From Kitasatospora sp. MMS16-BH015 (lineage in GTDB: Bacteria > Actinomycetota > Actinomycetes > Streptomycetales > Streptomycetaceae), in assembly GCF_002943525.1 (NCBI RefSeq), contig NZ_CP025394.1, positions 7,517,001 through 7,581,000 of the forward strand: a stretch of DNA of 64,000 nt, read 5' to 3'. A program made the position numbers and the translations under genes. The first letter of the stretch is position 1. Each line of letters starts with the position of its first letter. Below the pieces are notes generated by a model. The model saw nothing but the letters and a program-made list of their open reading frames with translations. It did not search any database and was not told the DNA's origin. Shown piece by piece: positions 25,114-34,158 of the stretch.

Positions 25114-25569
25114 TTGAGGACAGGGCGGCGGATGCCGGTCGGCTGGGGGGCCGACCGGGGGGCGGCCTCCGTCTTCGTGGCGATCAGTGTCGCCGCGTTG
25201 GTGCTGGTGGCGGCCATGGTGCTCGACGCCACCGAGAAGATCCGGATGCGGGTGGGCGCCGACTCGGTCGCGCAGGAGGCCGCCCGGGCCGCCGGTCAGC
25301 AGCTCGACCAGGCCGCCCTGCGGGACGGCCGGTACCAGGTCGACCAGACCGCCGCCCGGCGGGCGGCGCAGGACTACCTGGACGCCTACGCGCACGGCGC
25401 CACCGGCGACACCGAGTTCAACAGCGACGACCGCACGATCCCGGCCGGGACGGTCCGGGTCAAGATCGAGAAGCACTACCGTCCGCTCCTGTTCGGCGGG
25501 GACACCGTCGTCCCCGGGATCGGGTTCGCCACACTGGTGCACGGAGTCACGGAACCGGAGAACGGCTGA
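25114..25569 (+). CDS. TadG-like pilus assembly protein
   Basis: 151 residues. WGADRGAASVFVAISVAALVLVAAMVLDATEKIRMRVGADSVAQEAARAAGQQLD is the TadG N-terminal (Flp pilus-assembly) domain, with a single membrane helix and the A-R-A-A segment; the +5 position is Phe, not Glu. TTG 25114 is chosen because GGAGG sits 8 bases upstream; GTG 25060 gives an 18-residue extension and a GTGA overlap and is the alternative. The stop overlaps the LysM-BTAD gene by one base (TGATG). Confidence 0.72.
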   Translation: MRTGRRMPVGWGADRGAASVFVAISVAALVLVAAMVLDATEKIRMRVGADSVAQEAARAAGQQLDQAALRDGRYQVDQTAARRAAQDYLDAYAHGATGDTEFNSDDRTIPAGTVRVKIEKHYRPLLFGGDTVVPGIGFATLVHGVTEPENG

Positions 25570-28500
25570 TGGCCGCGCCACGAGCCAAGGACCAGAAGCG
25601 CACCGGGACAGCCGGTGCCCAGACCGAGAACGCCGGTGGCCGCGGTGCCGAAGCCGGCGGCCGCAGCGCGAGCGCCGGTGGCCGTACCGGTGCCGCCGGT
25701 ACCCGGTCCGGGGCTGCGGGCGCTCTCGTCCCGGCCGGGCGCCGGGCCGCGCCGGTGCGCCTGCGGCGGCGCCGCACGGCCGGCTCGGTGTTCACCGCCC
25801 TGGCCGCGCTGGTGGCGCTGATCGGGCTGCTGATCGGTCTGCCCGCCGTGCTGCTCTACGGCACCGGCGCGGTGGCCGCGATGGGCGGCCCGAGCAGCGC
25901 CGGCCTCGGCGACCTGCTGACCAGCCCCGACGACGGGCGGCTCTTCCTCTGGGCCCTGGTCGCCGTCGGCTGGGTGGCCTGGGCCTGTTTCGCCCTCTCC
26001 GTGCTGCTGGAGATCCCGGCCCAGCTGCGCGGGCGGATCGCCCGCCGGCTCCCCGCCTTCGGCTGGAGCCAGCGACTGGCCGCCGGCCTGGTCGGCTCGG
26101 TGCTCGCGCTGCTCCCGGTGGCCGGGGCCTCCTTCGCCGCCACCCCCGAGCGGGCCCCCGCCGTCTCCGCCCCTGCCGGCCTGACCGCGGCCCCCCGGTA
26201 CGCGGCGCTGCCCGCCGCCGCAGCCGCCCCCGCGCTGGCCCCGGCCGCCGACCAGCTCCCCGGCTACACCGTCCGGGACTCCCGTCCGGCCGACAGCCTC
26301 TGGTCGATCGCCGAACGCCAACTGGGCTCCGGCGAGCGCTGGGTGGAGATCGCGAAGCTCAACAACGGCCGGGTGATGGACGATTCCGGCATCCGCTTCG
26401 ACGCCGACCGCCCGATCCAGCCCGGTTGGCAGCTGCTGATGCCCGCCGACGCCAAGCCCGACCAGGCCGGCCGGCCCGCCACCCCCGCCCCCGCGCCCGC
26501 CACCGGGCAGCAGTCGGGCGGCGCAGCTGCGCACCAGGTGACGGTCAAGGACGGCGACAGCCTCTCGGCCATCGCCCAGCGGGAGTTGGGCAGTGCGGAG
26601 GACTGGCCCCAGCTGTTCGAGGCCAACAAGGGGATCGGCGCCCCCGACGGCGAGAAGCTGACCGATCCGGACGTGGTGATCCCCGGCATGGTGCTCACCA
26701 TCCCGGGCACCTCCGCCGCGCCTGCTCCGGCCCCCGCTCCCGCCCCGGCGCCGACCCCGGTCACCCCGCCGGCGGCCACCGGTGGCGACACCGCCACGCC
26801 GCCCGCGAGCACACCCGCCACCCCCGGGGCGCCCACCCAGGGCCCGGTGGTGCCCACGGCTCCGGCACCGGCCCCGTCCTCGGCCTCGCCCAGTCACGCT
26901 CCGCAGTCCGCGCCGCCGAGCCAGGGCGCCACGCACCTGCCGAGCCAGACCCCGAGCCACGCCTCGCCGGCCCCGGCGCACGCCACCGCCAAGGTCACCC
27001 CGAGCAACGACTACACCGGCGCGCTCACGGCCTCCGCCGTCGGCGTGCTGCTTGCCGCCGTGATGATCGGCACCGTGCAGCGCCGCCGGGGCGACCAGCA
27101 GCGGGCCCGCCGCCCCCGGCACCGGATCACCCTGCCGCCGGCGCCGATCGCCGCCTTCGAGGCCGAGCTGAAGGTGCGGCAGAACGCGGCCGGGATCGAC
27201 CTGCTGGACCGGGCGCTGCGCACGATGGCCCGCAACACCGTCCGCACCGGCAAGCGGCTGCCCGCCCTGGTCGCCGTCCGGGTCACCCCCGGCCGCACGG
27301 TCGAGCTGCACCTGGCCGCGCCCGCCGCGCCGATCGCCCCGTTCCGCGCGGCGCACGCGCCCAACGTCTGGTGGTGCCCGGAGGACTCCTCCGAGCTGCT
27401 CTCCGCCGGCCAGGCCGCCAAGGCCAACGCGCCCTACCCCGCCCTGGTCACCCTGGGCAGTGCACCGGACGGCTCGGTGGTGCTCGCCGACCTGGAGACG
27501 GTGCGCCTGATGCACCTGTCCGGGCACCCGGACGACGCACGGGACGTGCTGCGCACCCTGGCCATCGAGCTCGCCCACAGCCCGCTGGCCGACCGGCTCC
27601 ACCTGCACCTGGTCGGCATCCCCGACGACCCCGCGATCAGCGGCCCGGCCGCCGAGCGGGTGCACCGCTACGACACCCTCCAGCAGGCCCTCACCGCCCT
27701 CGGCCCGCGCACCGCCCGTGCTCGCGCCACCCTGGTGGCCGCCGAGGCGAGCAGCCCGCGGGACGCCCGCAGCCGGGGCCACGCCGACGAGTCCTGGGTG
27801 CCGGAGATCGTGCTCTCCGTCCAGCCGCCGAGCGGCACCCTGCCCGCCGAGCTGGGCCGTCTGCTCGACGGCACCCCGCGCACCTGCCTCGCCGTGGTCG
27901 CCCGCGCCCCCGAGCGCGGCAGCGGCCCGGTCGCCCGCTGGACCCTCCCGAGCACCGGTCTGGCCACCATCCCCGGCCTGCACCTGGGCGTGGAGCTCCA
28001 GCGGCTCACCCCGCAGCAGTACGAGCAGTGGGGCGAACTGCTCAGCAGCGCCGAGGACCTGACCCAGCACCCGGCCCCGGACTGGACCCTGGACGGCCCT
28101 GAGGAGGACGACCTCCCGCTGCCGGTCCCGGCCCTGGTCGGAGCCGGCCCGCAGGCCGACACCGCCGCCACCGCTGCCGTCAACGGCCACCCGCCGCAGA
28201 CGGTCAGCCGGGTGATCGCCTCCGGCACCAGCCCGTTCGCGGGCATCAGCCCGGTGGCCAACCCCGGCCAGCGGAACGGCCGGCACAGTGCGAACGGCCT
28301 GGGCCTGGGCCTCAGCGCGGCCAAGTCGCTGCCCAGCGGCAACGGTTCCGGCGCGAAGGGGCTGGGGCCGGCCTTCGGGCTGATGCCGGAGGGCAGTGAG
28401 CCCGTGGCCGCCATCGAGTCGCCGGCCGAGCAGACCGCCGAACTGCCCCTGCCGGTCGCGGAGCTGGTCGAGCCCGAGCCGGAGGTGGCGCCCGTGGTCG

Positions 28501-29585
28501 AGGTGCCGCCGATGCCGACGGCTCCGCCGGTGGTGCCCGAGCCGGTGGCACCCTCGCACGAGGCCGGCCTTCCGTCGGCTGAGGCGCCGTCCGGATTCCC
28601 GCCGGTCGACGAGGTGTTCACCGCTCCGCCGCTCCAAGAGCCGGTCGAAGTGCTGGTCGAGGTGCCGGTGGAGGTGCCGGTGGAGCCGGCTCCGGTGCAC
28701 GATGCGGCCCCCGCTCCCGATGCCCGGCCGAGTGAGTCGCGGCCCGAGCCGATGGAGTACGCGGCGCCGCCGGCGGCTCCCCGGACGGACAGCGACGAAC
28801 TGCTGGCCATCCTGCGGTCGCCGGAGGCACACAGCACGCGGACGGCGCCCCGGGTGCGGCTGCTCGGGCCGGTGGACGTGCTCGGGGCGACCGGGCCGGC
28901 CGACCCGGCGAAGCTGGCCCAGCTCACCGAGCTGGCCGCGTACTTGGCGCTGCGGCCCGGAGTCGAACGGGCCGCGCTCGACCGGGCGCTGCACCCGGCG
29001 GGGGCGCACCTGGTGGACGGTTCGGAGTCGCCGCTGCCCGGTCGGGTGACGGAGCTGGCGGCCTGGCTGGGCGTGCTGCCCGACGGGCGGCCGTACCTGC
29101 CGGAGGGTTCGGCCGAGGGGTACTCCTTCGCACCGGCGGTGAGCTGCGACTGGGACGAGTTCCGCAGTCTGTACCGGCGCGGGATGCGCAGCACCAGCAG
29201 CACGGCCGACGCCGCGCTGGCGCACGCGCTCGCGCTGGTGCGGGGGGCGCCGTTCGCGGAGGCCCCGGGCGGGGCGTACACCTGGGCGGAGGCCGAGCGG
29301 CAGGACATGCTCGCCGCCGTGGTGGACACCGCCCACGAGCTGGCCGCCCGCCGCCTCCAGTACGGCGACCACCGCAGCGCCGAGGCCGCCATCTTCCGCG
29401 GCCTGGCCGTCGCCCCGGACGTGGAACTGCTCCACCGCGACCTGTTCTACGCCTACGCCTCGGCCGGCGCCCGCGACCAACTCGTCCGCGCCGTCAACCG
29501 CCTGGACGCCCTCAGCCGCCGCACCGGCCGCGACCTGGACCCCGACACGGTGGCCCTGCTCCGCGACCTGCTGACGGGCCACTGA
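25569..29585 (+). CDS. Giant LysM-BTAD membrane protein
   Basis: 1338 residues. A basic, Gly/Ala-rich N-terminus (1-72) is followed by three membrane segments (about 75-97, 127-147, 168-190). LysM 1 is at about 232-292 (YTVRDSRPADSLWSIAERQLG) and LysM 2 at about 322-375 (HQVTVKDGDSLSAIAQRELG). Then come a Pro-rich linker, a fourth membrane segment near 485 and a large cytoplasmic region. The C-terminus has RVRLLGPVDVLG (about 1096), a winged-helix-like part, and a bacterial transcriptional activator domain (about 1193-1335, CDWDEFRSLYRRG, LHRDLFYAYASAG). LysM binds peptidoglycan; BTAD normally activates transcription. It closes the Tad operon and may sense or anchor the pilus machine. Confidence 0.8.
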   Translation: MAAPRAKDQKRTGTAGAQTENAGGRGAEAGGRSASAGGRTGAAGTRSGAAGALVPAGRRAAPVRLRRRRTAGSVFTALAALVALIGLLIGLPAVLLYGTGAVAAMGGPSSAGLGDLLTSPDDGRLFLWALVAVGWVAWACFALSVLLEIPAQLRGRIARRLPAFGWSQRLAAGLVGSVLALLPVAGASFAATPERAPAVSAPAGLTAAPRYAALPAAAAAPALAPAADQLPGYTVRDSRPADSLWSIAERQLGSGERWVEIAKLNNGRVMDDSGIRFDADRPIQPGWQLLMPADAKPDQAGRPATPAPAPATGQQSGGAAAHQVTVKDGDSLSAIAQRELGSAEDWPQLFEANKGIGAPDGEKLTDPDVVIPGMVLTIPGTSAAPAPAPAPAPAPTPVTPPAATGGDTATPPASTPATPGAPTQGPVVPTAPAPAPSSASPSHAPQSAPPSQGATHLPSQTPSHASPAPAHATAKVTPSNDYTGALTASAVGVLLAAVMIGTVQRRRGDQQRARRPRHRITLPPAPIAAFEAELKVRQNAAGIDLLDRALRTMARNTVRTGKRLPALVAVRVTPGRTVELHLAAPAAPIAPFRAAHAPNVWWCPEDSSELLSAGQAAKANAPYPALVTLGSAPDGSVVLADLETVRLMHLSGHPDDARDVLRTLAIELAHSPLADRLHLHLVGIPDDPAISGPAAERVHRYDTLQQALTALGPRTARARATLVAAEASSPRDARSRGHADESWVPEIVLSVQPPSGTLPAELGRLLDGTPRTCLAVVARAPERGSGPVARWTLPSTGLATIPGLHLGVELQRLTPQQYEQWGELLSSAEDLTQHPAPDWTLDGPEEDDLPLPVPALVGAGPQADTAATAAVNGHPPQTVSRVIASGTSPFAGISPVANPGQRNGRHSANGLGLGLSAAKSLPSGNGSGAKGLGPAFGLMPEGSEPVAAIESPAEQTAELPLPVAELVEPEPEVAPVVEVPPMPTAPPVVPEPVAPSHEAGLPSAEAPSGFPPVDEVFTAPPLQEPVEVLVEVPVEVPVEPAPVHDAAPAPDARPSESRPEPMEYAAPPAAPRTDSDELLAILRSPEAHSTRTAPRVRLLGPVDVLGATGPADPAKLAQLTELAAYLALRPGVERAALDRALHPAGAHLVDGSESPLPGRVTELAAWLGVLPDGRPYLPEGSAEGYSFAPAVSCDWDEFRSLYRRGMRSTSSTADAALAHALALVRGAPFAEAPGGAYTWAEAERQDMLAAVVDTAHELAARRLQYGDHRSAEAAIFRGLAVAPDVELLHRDLFYAYASAGARDQLVRAVNRLDALSRRTGRDLDPDTVALLRDLLTGH

Positions 29586-29597
29586 GCACACCCGGCA

Positions 29598-29635
29598 CGC
29601 GAAGGGCCCCGGACCGCCGTCCGGGGCCCTTCGCG
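29598..29635. terminator. Strong terminator hairpin after the Tad operon
   Basis: Perfect 17-base arms (29598-29614 and 29619-29635) with a 4-base loop, beginning 12 bases after the LysM-BTAD stop and ending 12 bases before the stop of the convergent hydrolase gene. It can serve both genes. Confidence 0.85.
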
Positions 29636-29646
29636 CGGGTCGGGTC

Positions 29647-30492
29647 TCAGCCGGCGAGCTCGGCGAGCACGCGGGCGGCCTCGGCCGGGGCGGTGAGCCA
29701 CTTGAGGTGGCTGCCCGGGAGGGTGCGGACCTGGTAGGGGTTGTCGGGGGTGAGGGCGTCGCCCTCGCGGATCAGGCGGTCCTGGAGGGCGAGGGGGAGG
29801 CTGGCGTCCTCGGTGAGGCGGACGTAGGCCTTGGGGATCCGGCCCCAGGTGTCGGCCTGGGCGCGGTCGTCGGCGGTGCCGGTGTCCAGGTTCTCGTCGG
29901 GCTGGAAGGTGTTGAGGAAGGTCAGGAACTCCTCGTCCGTGCCGTCGGCGAGGAAGGCTGCCTTGAAGGCGGCCAGGGCGGCCGGGTCGGCGGTGCGGAA
30001 GTTGACCCGGAGCAGGCCGAGTTCGGCCGGGTTGCCGGCCAGGGCCAGGGCGAGCGAGGCGGGGTCGACGGTGGCCATCTCGGGCTCGGCGTAGTAGGCG
30101 CCGACCTCGAGGTCGACCGGGGCCCAGGAGGAGACGTAGACGATCCGGTCGATCAGGTCCGGGCGGGCGTTGGCGGCGGCGGTGGCCGTGAGTCCGCCGC
30201 GGCTGTGCGAGACCAGGATCACCGGCCCGTGCTGCTTGGCCCGCTCGAGGACGCCGATCAGGTGCGCGACGTTGTCGGCGAGCGTGACGCCCTTGATCGC
30301 GCCGGGGGCGCTGGCCAGGCCGGCGGCGTCCTGCGGGGCCTGGTAGGCGTGGGTGAAGGTGGCGGCGAAGCCGTGGCCGGGCAGGTCGACGGCGACCGAC
30401 CGGTGGCCGAGCAGGCCGAGCTCGGCCTGCAGGGGCGCGAAGGAGAAGGAATTCGCGAAGGCTCCGTGCACCAGCACGAACGTCGGTGACAT
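29647..30492 (-). CDS. Alpha/beta hydrolase (esterase-like)
   Basis: 281 residues. FVLVHGAFANSFSFAPLQAELG with oxyanion HG, VDLPGHG, nucleophile elbow SHSRGG (Ser about 96) and GSHLKWL with the catalytic His identify the fold. The length and the VLVHGAFA start resemble the salicylate esterase / hydroxynitrile-lyase-like branch often annotated as alpha/beta hydrolase in streptomycetes. It converges with the Tad operon and lies downstream of the thiopeptide cluster on the same strand; a 78-base gap separates it from lazF. No sign that it belongs to the cluster. Confidence 0.82.
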   Translation of the reverse strand: MSPTFVLVHGAFANSFSFAPLQAELGLLGHRSVAVDLPGHGFAATFTHAYQAPQDAAGLASAPGAIKGVTLADNVAHLIGVLERAKQHGPVILVSHSRGGLTATAAANARPDLIDRIVYVSSWAPVDLEVGAYYAEPEMATVDPASLALALAGNPAELGLLRVNFRTADPAALAAFKAAFLADGTDEEFLTFLNTFQPDENLDTGTADDRAQADTWGRIPKAYVRLTEDASLPLALQDRLIREGDALTPDNPYQVRTLPGSHLKWLTAPAEAARVLAELAG

Positions 30493-30570
30493 CTGGTTGT
30501 TCTCTCCCCGTGAATCAGGCGGCGCCCGCTCGGCGCCACCCGATGATCATGACCGTTCGACGGCGATGGA

Positions 30571-32229
30571 TCAAGGGCCGGCCGGTGCGGTGCGGCCGAG
30601 GGGGAGCAGGTACTGGAGGGGCTGGTCGAGGTCGCTCAGGCCGAGCAGCTCGTGGGCCAGATCGTCGTGGAAGCCGCCGAGCGGGGTGGTGGCCAGGCCC
30701 AGGGCGGCGAGGCCGAGCAGCAGGTTCTGGGCCAGGTGGCCGGCCTCCAGCAGGCCCAGCCGGAGCGCCCGGAGGCCGTACCGCTCGCGCAGCAGGCCGT
30801 AGTCGAGGTAGAGGCCGAGCAGGGCGGGGGCCTCCTCCAGGCCGATCCGGTCGGGATCGGTGGCGGGGCGGGAGAAGTAGGTGGAGAGCGCCTCGAGTTC
30901 GTCCAGCGTGGGGGCCGGACCGATCGGGCGGAGGGTGCGGCGCTCCGGGTAGACCTCGTAGGTACCGGGGGCCAGCCCGTCCACCGAGCGGGCGACCAGC
31001 CGCAGCCGGGCGGTGTAGAGCGCGCCCGCGCTCGGGTAGGGCCGGTGGGCGAGTCGGCGCAGGCCGCCGGCGGCCAGCGGCTGGTCGGTGCGGTGGCTCT
31101 CGGCGAGCGTCTCCCAGAGCAGCCCACCGAGGGTGGCGGCGTCCAGCGGCCCGGTCAGCGGGCCGCGGGCCGAGCGGCGGGTGGCCAATGCGGTGCGGAG
31201 CGTGGTCTCCGGCAAGGGTCGGGCGGCCAGCGGGAGTTCGGTGGGTGAGGGCTCGGGCGGGGTGCCGGCGAGCGGACGCAGGGCGGTGTCCTCGTTGCGG
31301 CCGATCTGGAACTTGCTCCGCTCCAAGTACTGCCGGTCCGGCGCCCGGTGGCCCTCGGGGAAGAAGGAGGGCGGCTCGCCGGAGTCGAGCAGGGTGCGGG
31401 CGGCCAGTCGGCAGACCGCCCGCTCCTCGTCCGGGCTGACGCCCAACCGGTTGAAGAGCATGTGGAGTTGGGAGCCCCAGGCCCAGCCGAGCCGACTGCT
31501 GTCTGGGTCGGGCAGGGCGCGGAGCTCCTGGTCCGCTGCGCGGACCTCGGCGACCCAGTCGGCCAGCCAGGGGGCCGCGCTGCCCTCGGCGAGCTGCCCG
31601 TGGAGCGCGTCGGCGCGGCCCAGCAGGGAGGAACGCTGCTGCGCGTAGACGGAGTTGACCCGGGAGTGGACGGCTGCGGCGGCCAGCAGCGGCACCTCGG
31701 TGACCCAGCGCCAGCCCGCCGCCTGGCCGCGCAGCCAGCGGGCGGCGGCCAGGCGGTCCAGACCGAGTGCGTGGGCGGTGGCGTGGGCGAGGTCGGCGGC
31801 GAGGACCAGGCGGGTGGTACCGGCGGCCAGCTGGTGCAGCGCCGCTACGGCGGTGCGGGTGGAGACGGTGAAGAGCCGCTCGGCGATCGGGAGCGCGGCC
31901 GGGCCGCCGTAGCGGTCGGTCTCCGGAAGGTACGGCACGGCGCTGACCTGGCCGTGCGGGGTGGGCCAGGGGCCGCTCTCGGCTGGGCACTTGGCGGCGA
32001 GCTCGGCCAGCCGGTCGGCCAGCCGGCCGGGAAGTGCGGGGGAGCGGAGGCCGCGGACCCGGATCCGCAGGTGCGGGCCGCCCTCGCCGTAGCGGATGAA
32101 GAACCACTCCTCGGCCGTGCCGGCGCTGATGAACTCTTCGAGGAGCGGGGCGAGTTGCCCGGTGACGAAGGCGTCCGTCCCCGCCGTGCCGGCGTCCAGG
32201 GAGAGGTGCAGGCTGTGCCAGTCGGCCAC
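30571..32229 (-). CDS. lazF: LazF-like bifunctional glutamate eliminase / azoline dehydrogenase
   Basis: 552 residues, two fused domains. Residues 1-270 are the SpaB_C (thiopeptide-type lantibiotic dehydratase C-terminal) domain: WHSLHLSLDAG, EEWFFIRYGEGGPHLRIRVRG, RLGWAWGSQLHMLFNRLGVS. In thiopeptide pathways it eliminates glutamate from glutamylated Ser/Thr to give dehydroalanine. Residues about 340-545 are a SagB-type FMN nitroreductase (ALATRRSARG, YPSAGALYTARLRLVA, APALLGLYLDYG, LLEAGHLAQNLLLGLAALGL), which oxidises azolines to azoles. This exact fusion is described for LazF of lactazole biosynthesis. Last gene of the operon, 27 bases after lazE. Confidence 0.88.
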   Translation of the reverse strand: MADWHSLHLSLDAGTAGTDAFVTGQLAPLLEEFISAGTAEEWFFIRYGEGGPHLRIRVRGLRSPALPGRLADRLAELAAKCPAESGPWPTPHGQVSAVPYLPETDRYGGPAALPIAERLFTVSTRTAVAALHQLAAGTTRLVLAADLAHATAHALGLDRLAAARWLRGQAAGWRWVTEVPLLAAAAVHSRVNSVYAQQRSSLLGRADALHGQLAEGSAAPWLADWVAEVRAADQELRALPDPDSSRLGWAWGSQLHMLFNRLGVSPDEERAVCRLAARTLLDSGEPPSFFPEGHRAPDRQYLERSKFQIGRNEDTALRPLAGTPPEPSPTELPLAARPLPETTLRTALATRRSARGPLTGPLDAATLGGLLWETLAESHRTDQPLAAGGLRRLAHRPYPSAGALYTARLRLVARSVDGLAPGTYEVYPERRTLRPIGPAPTLDELEALSTYFSRPATDPDRIGLEEAPALLGLYLDYGLLRERYGLRALRLGLLEAGHLAQNLLLGLAALGLATTPLGGFHDDLAHELLGLSDLDQPLQYLLPLGRTAPAGP

Positions 32230-32256
32230 GGTGGTCCCTCCGGGGGGCGGGAACGG

Positions 32257-34158
32257 TCAGGGGAAGGGGTGCGGGTGGAGGGCCAGGTCCTCGTAGCGGA
32301 GCGGGCGGGCGGTGCGGCCGAGGCGGTGGGGCACCTCCAGCAGGCGGGGCAGGCCCAGGGTGCGGTGGTGGACGTGGCCGAAGGTCATCGGCAGGGTGCC
32401 GGGCACTATCACCTTCACGGTGTGCAGTCCGAGCCGCTCGCGGACACCCGCCTCCTCCTGGCGGACGGCGAGCACCTCCAGGCCCAGGCCGGCCAGCCGG
32501 TCGACGGTGCCGGCGAGCAGCTCGGTCAGGTCCGACACCGGTGCAGCGGTGCCGAGTTCGCGGTGGTCCACGGGGGCGGAGGTCTCGGCGAAGAGGAAGT
32601 CCAGGCGCGGGGCGGCCTCCGGGAGGGTGCTCAGGCCGACGTGGTCGTCCAGGGTGCGGACCAGCTCCGGCCGGTCGAGCATCGGCAGCAGCCGGGCCCG
32701 GTCCCAGGGCCGGTCGGCCGAGCGGGCCCGGTGCGGGGCGGCGTGCACATTGGTGACCACCTCCGCCATCGCGGAGCGGATCGCGGTGAGCGGGTCGTGG
32801 TGCGCGCCGGCGGCGAGGAAGACCCTGGGCGCCTCCGGGTGGCCGCCCCGGTAGCGGTAGACGGCGAGCACGGCCGGGATGCCGAGGTCGTTGGTGGCGT
32901 CCAGCAGGGTGAGGCGGTAGCCGGCCAGCTCGGTCCGGGCGTCGAGCGCGGCCAGCTCCGGGTCGGCCGGCAGCGCGATCCGGCGCAGCGGCGCCGCCGC
33001 GTACCAGGCCATCAGGAAGGCGTCCCGCTCGGCGACCTCGAACAGCCCGTAGAGCGCGGCCTCCTGGGGGCTGTTGCCGAGCCCGCAGCCGTTGGAGGAC
33101 TCGTAGACCACCCGGGGTCGGTGGGCCGGGGTGCCCTCCCAGTAGGCGACGTGTTCCGGTACGGCGAGCGGCCGTTGGCGGGTGAGCGACCAGCCGTGCA
33201 CCCAGTCGAGTTCGAGCTGCGGGTGGTAGGGCACGGTGAAGGAGTCCGGGTGGCCGTGCCAGCGCGGGTCGGGCAGACCGAGCCGCTCGGGGTCCACGGC
33301 CCGCGCCGGCCCGAGCTCGGCGAAGGAGGCCCGCAGCGAGGTCCGGCGGCCGGTCGGCCGCATCCCGGTCAGCCGCTCCACCCCCTCGAACAGGGCGATC
33401 CGTTCACCGCTGTCGAAGTCCGCCGCGCGCCCGTACCCGCCGTCGTCCAGCAGCCGCCCGTCCGTGACGTGGGCCGTGCTGAGGCAGTGCACCGAGTCCT
33501 CCGCGCGGAGCAGCCGGCGGACCGGCCCGAAGCGGTGGTCGTACAGCTCGCGGCGCAGATTCTCCCGGGTGGTGGCCGGGTTGGGGCCGCGGAGCACCCT
33601 CGGGTCGGGCAGCGGGCGCGGTGTGTACGGGAGCCGGGCGGCCTCGGCGGAGTCCGGCGGCAGCGGCGAGCAGACGGCGCAGCCGCCGAAGGGCCGGACC
33701 CGGTGGGTGGACCAGGTGGCCCGGCTCTGGTGGAGCAGGTGGACGGTGGGGCCGGCCGGGTGGCCGTCGGCGGTCTCGGTGGTGCGGAGGAGGTCGGTGG
33801 CGAGGGCCTCGGCGGCCGCGGTCAGGGCGGGGGTGAGCAGGCCGGAGAACTCCAACGACCTGCTCTGCCAGGGCACTCGGCCGCCGAGGGTGGCGAGGCG
33901 CTGGTACTCCACGCAGGAGAGGCAGGCTCCGGCGCCCGGGTGCAGGACGGGCCCGATCACGGCGAGGGCGCCGTCGCAGCGGATCACCACCTGGCGGACG
34001 GGATGGGTCAGCGCGTGTCGGCTCAACTCCTCGGCCAGGCCGAGGCTCCAGCTCTCCAGCAGCACGAGGGCCGGGCCGGCGGTGGCGGCGAGGGCCTCCT
34101 GGGCGTCAAGGAGGGGCAGGCCGGTCGTGGCGACGGGGGTCGACCGGGGGGCCGTCAC
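32257..34158 (-). CDS. lazE: LazE-like YcaO cyclodehydratase
   Basis: 633 residues from GTG 34158, which overlaps the lazD stop (GTGA). The C-terminal two-thirds is the ATP-dependent YcaO domain: VYESSNGCGLGNSPQEAALYGLFEVAERDAFLM holds the ATP-binding Ser/Glu pattern, and the protein ends in PHPFP, the PxPxP tail typical of azoline-forming YcaO enzymes. The N-terminal part has two CxxC pairs (CLSC near residue 76 and CAVC), probably binding zinc as in TOMM cyclodehydratases. It would convert Cys and Ser of the precursor to thiazoline and oxazoline, with leader recognition supplied by LazD. Confidence 0.9.
   Translation of the reverse strand: MTAPRSTPVATTGLPLLDAQEALAATAGPALVLLESWSLGLAEELSRHALTHPVRQVVIRCDGALAVIGPVLHPGAGACLSCVEYQRLATLGGRVPWQSRSLEFSGLLTPALTAAAEALATDLLRTTETADGHPAGPTVHLLHQSRATWSTHRVRPFGGCAVCSPLPPDSAEAARLPYTPRPLPDPRVLRGPNPATTRENLRRELYDHRFGPVRRLLRAEDSVHCLSTAHVTDGRLLDDGGYGRAADFDSGERIALFEGVERLTGMRPTGRRTSLRASFAELGPARAVDPERLGLPDPRWHGHPDSFTVPYHPQLELDWVHGWSLTRQRPLAVPEHVAYWEGTPAHRPRVVYESSNGCGLGNSPQEAALYGLFEVAERDAFLMAWYAAAPLRRIALPADPELAALDARTELAGYRLTLLDATNDLGIPAVLAVYRYRGGHPEAPRVFLAAGAHHDPLTAIRSAMAEVVTNVHAAPHRARSADRPWDRARLLPMLDRPELVRTLDDHVGLSTLPEAAPRLDFLFAETSAPVDHRELGTAAPVSDLTELLAGTVDRLAGLGLEVLAVRQEEAGVRERLGLHTVKVIVPGTLPMTFGHVHHRTLGLPRLLEVPHRLGRTARPLRYEDLALHPHPFP

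Noticed and set aside
25476..29591. A 1371-codon open frame on the minus strand opposite the LysM-BTAD gene
   Set aside because: It mirrors the real gene; the plus strand shows membrane, LysM and BTAD motifs, start/stop overlaps and codon bias, and the minus frame shows none.
29647..30492. Alpha/beta hydrolase as a tailoring enzyme of the thiopeptide cluster
   Set aside because: No equivalent is in the lactazole pathway, it is separated by 78 bases, and its motifs suggest a general esterase.
30541..30552. TCATGATCA-like sequence upstream of the second hydrolase as a copy of the 8.5 kb operator
   Set aside because: Only one half matches and the second arm is missing; too short to claim a shared regulator.
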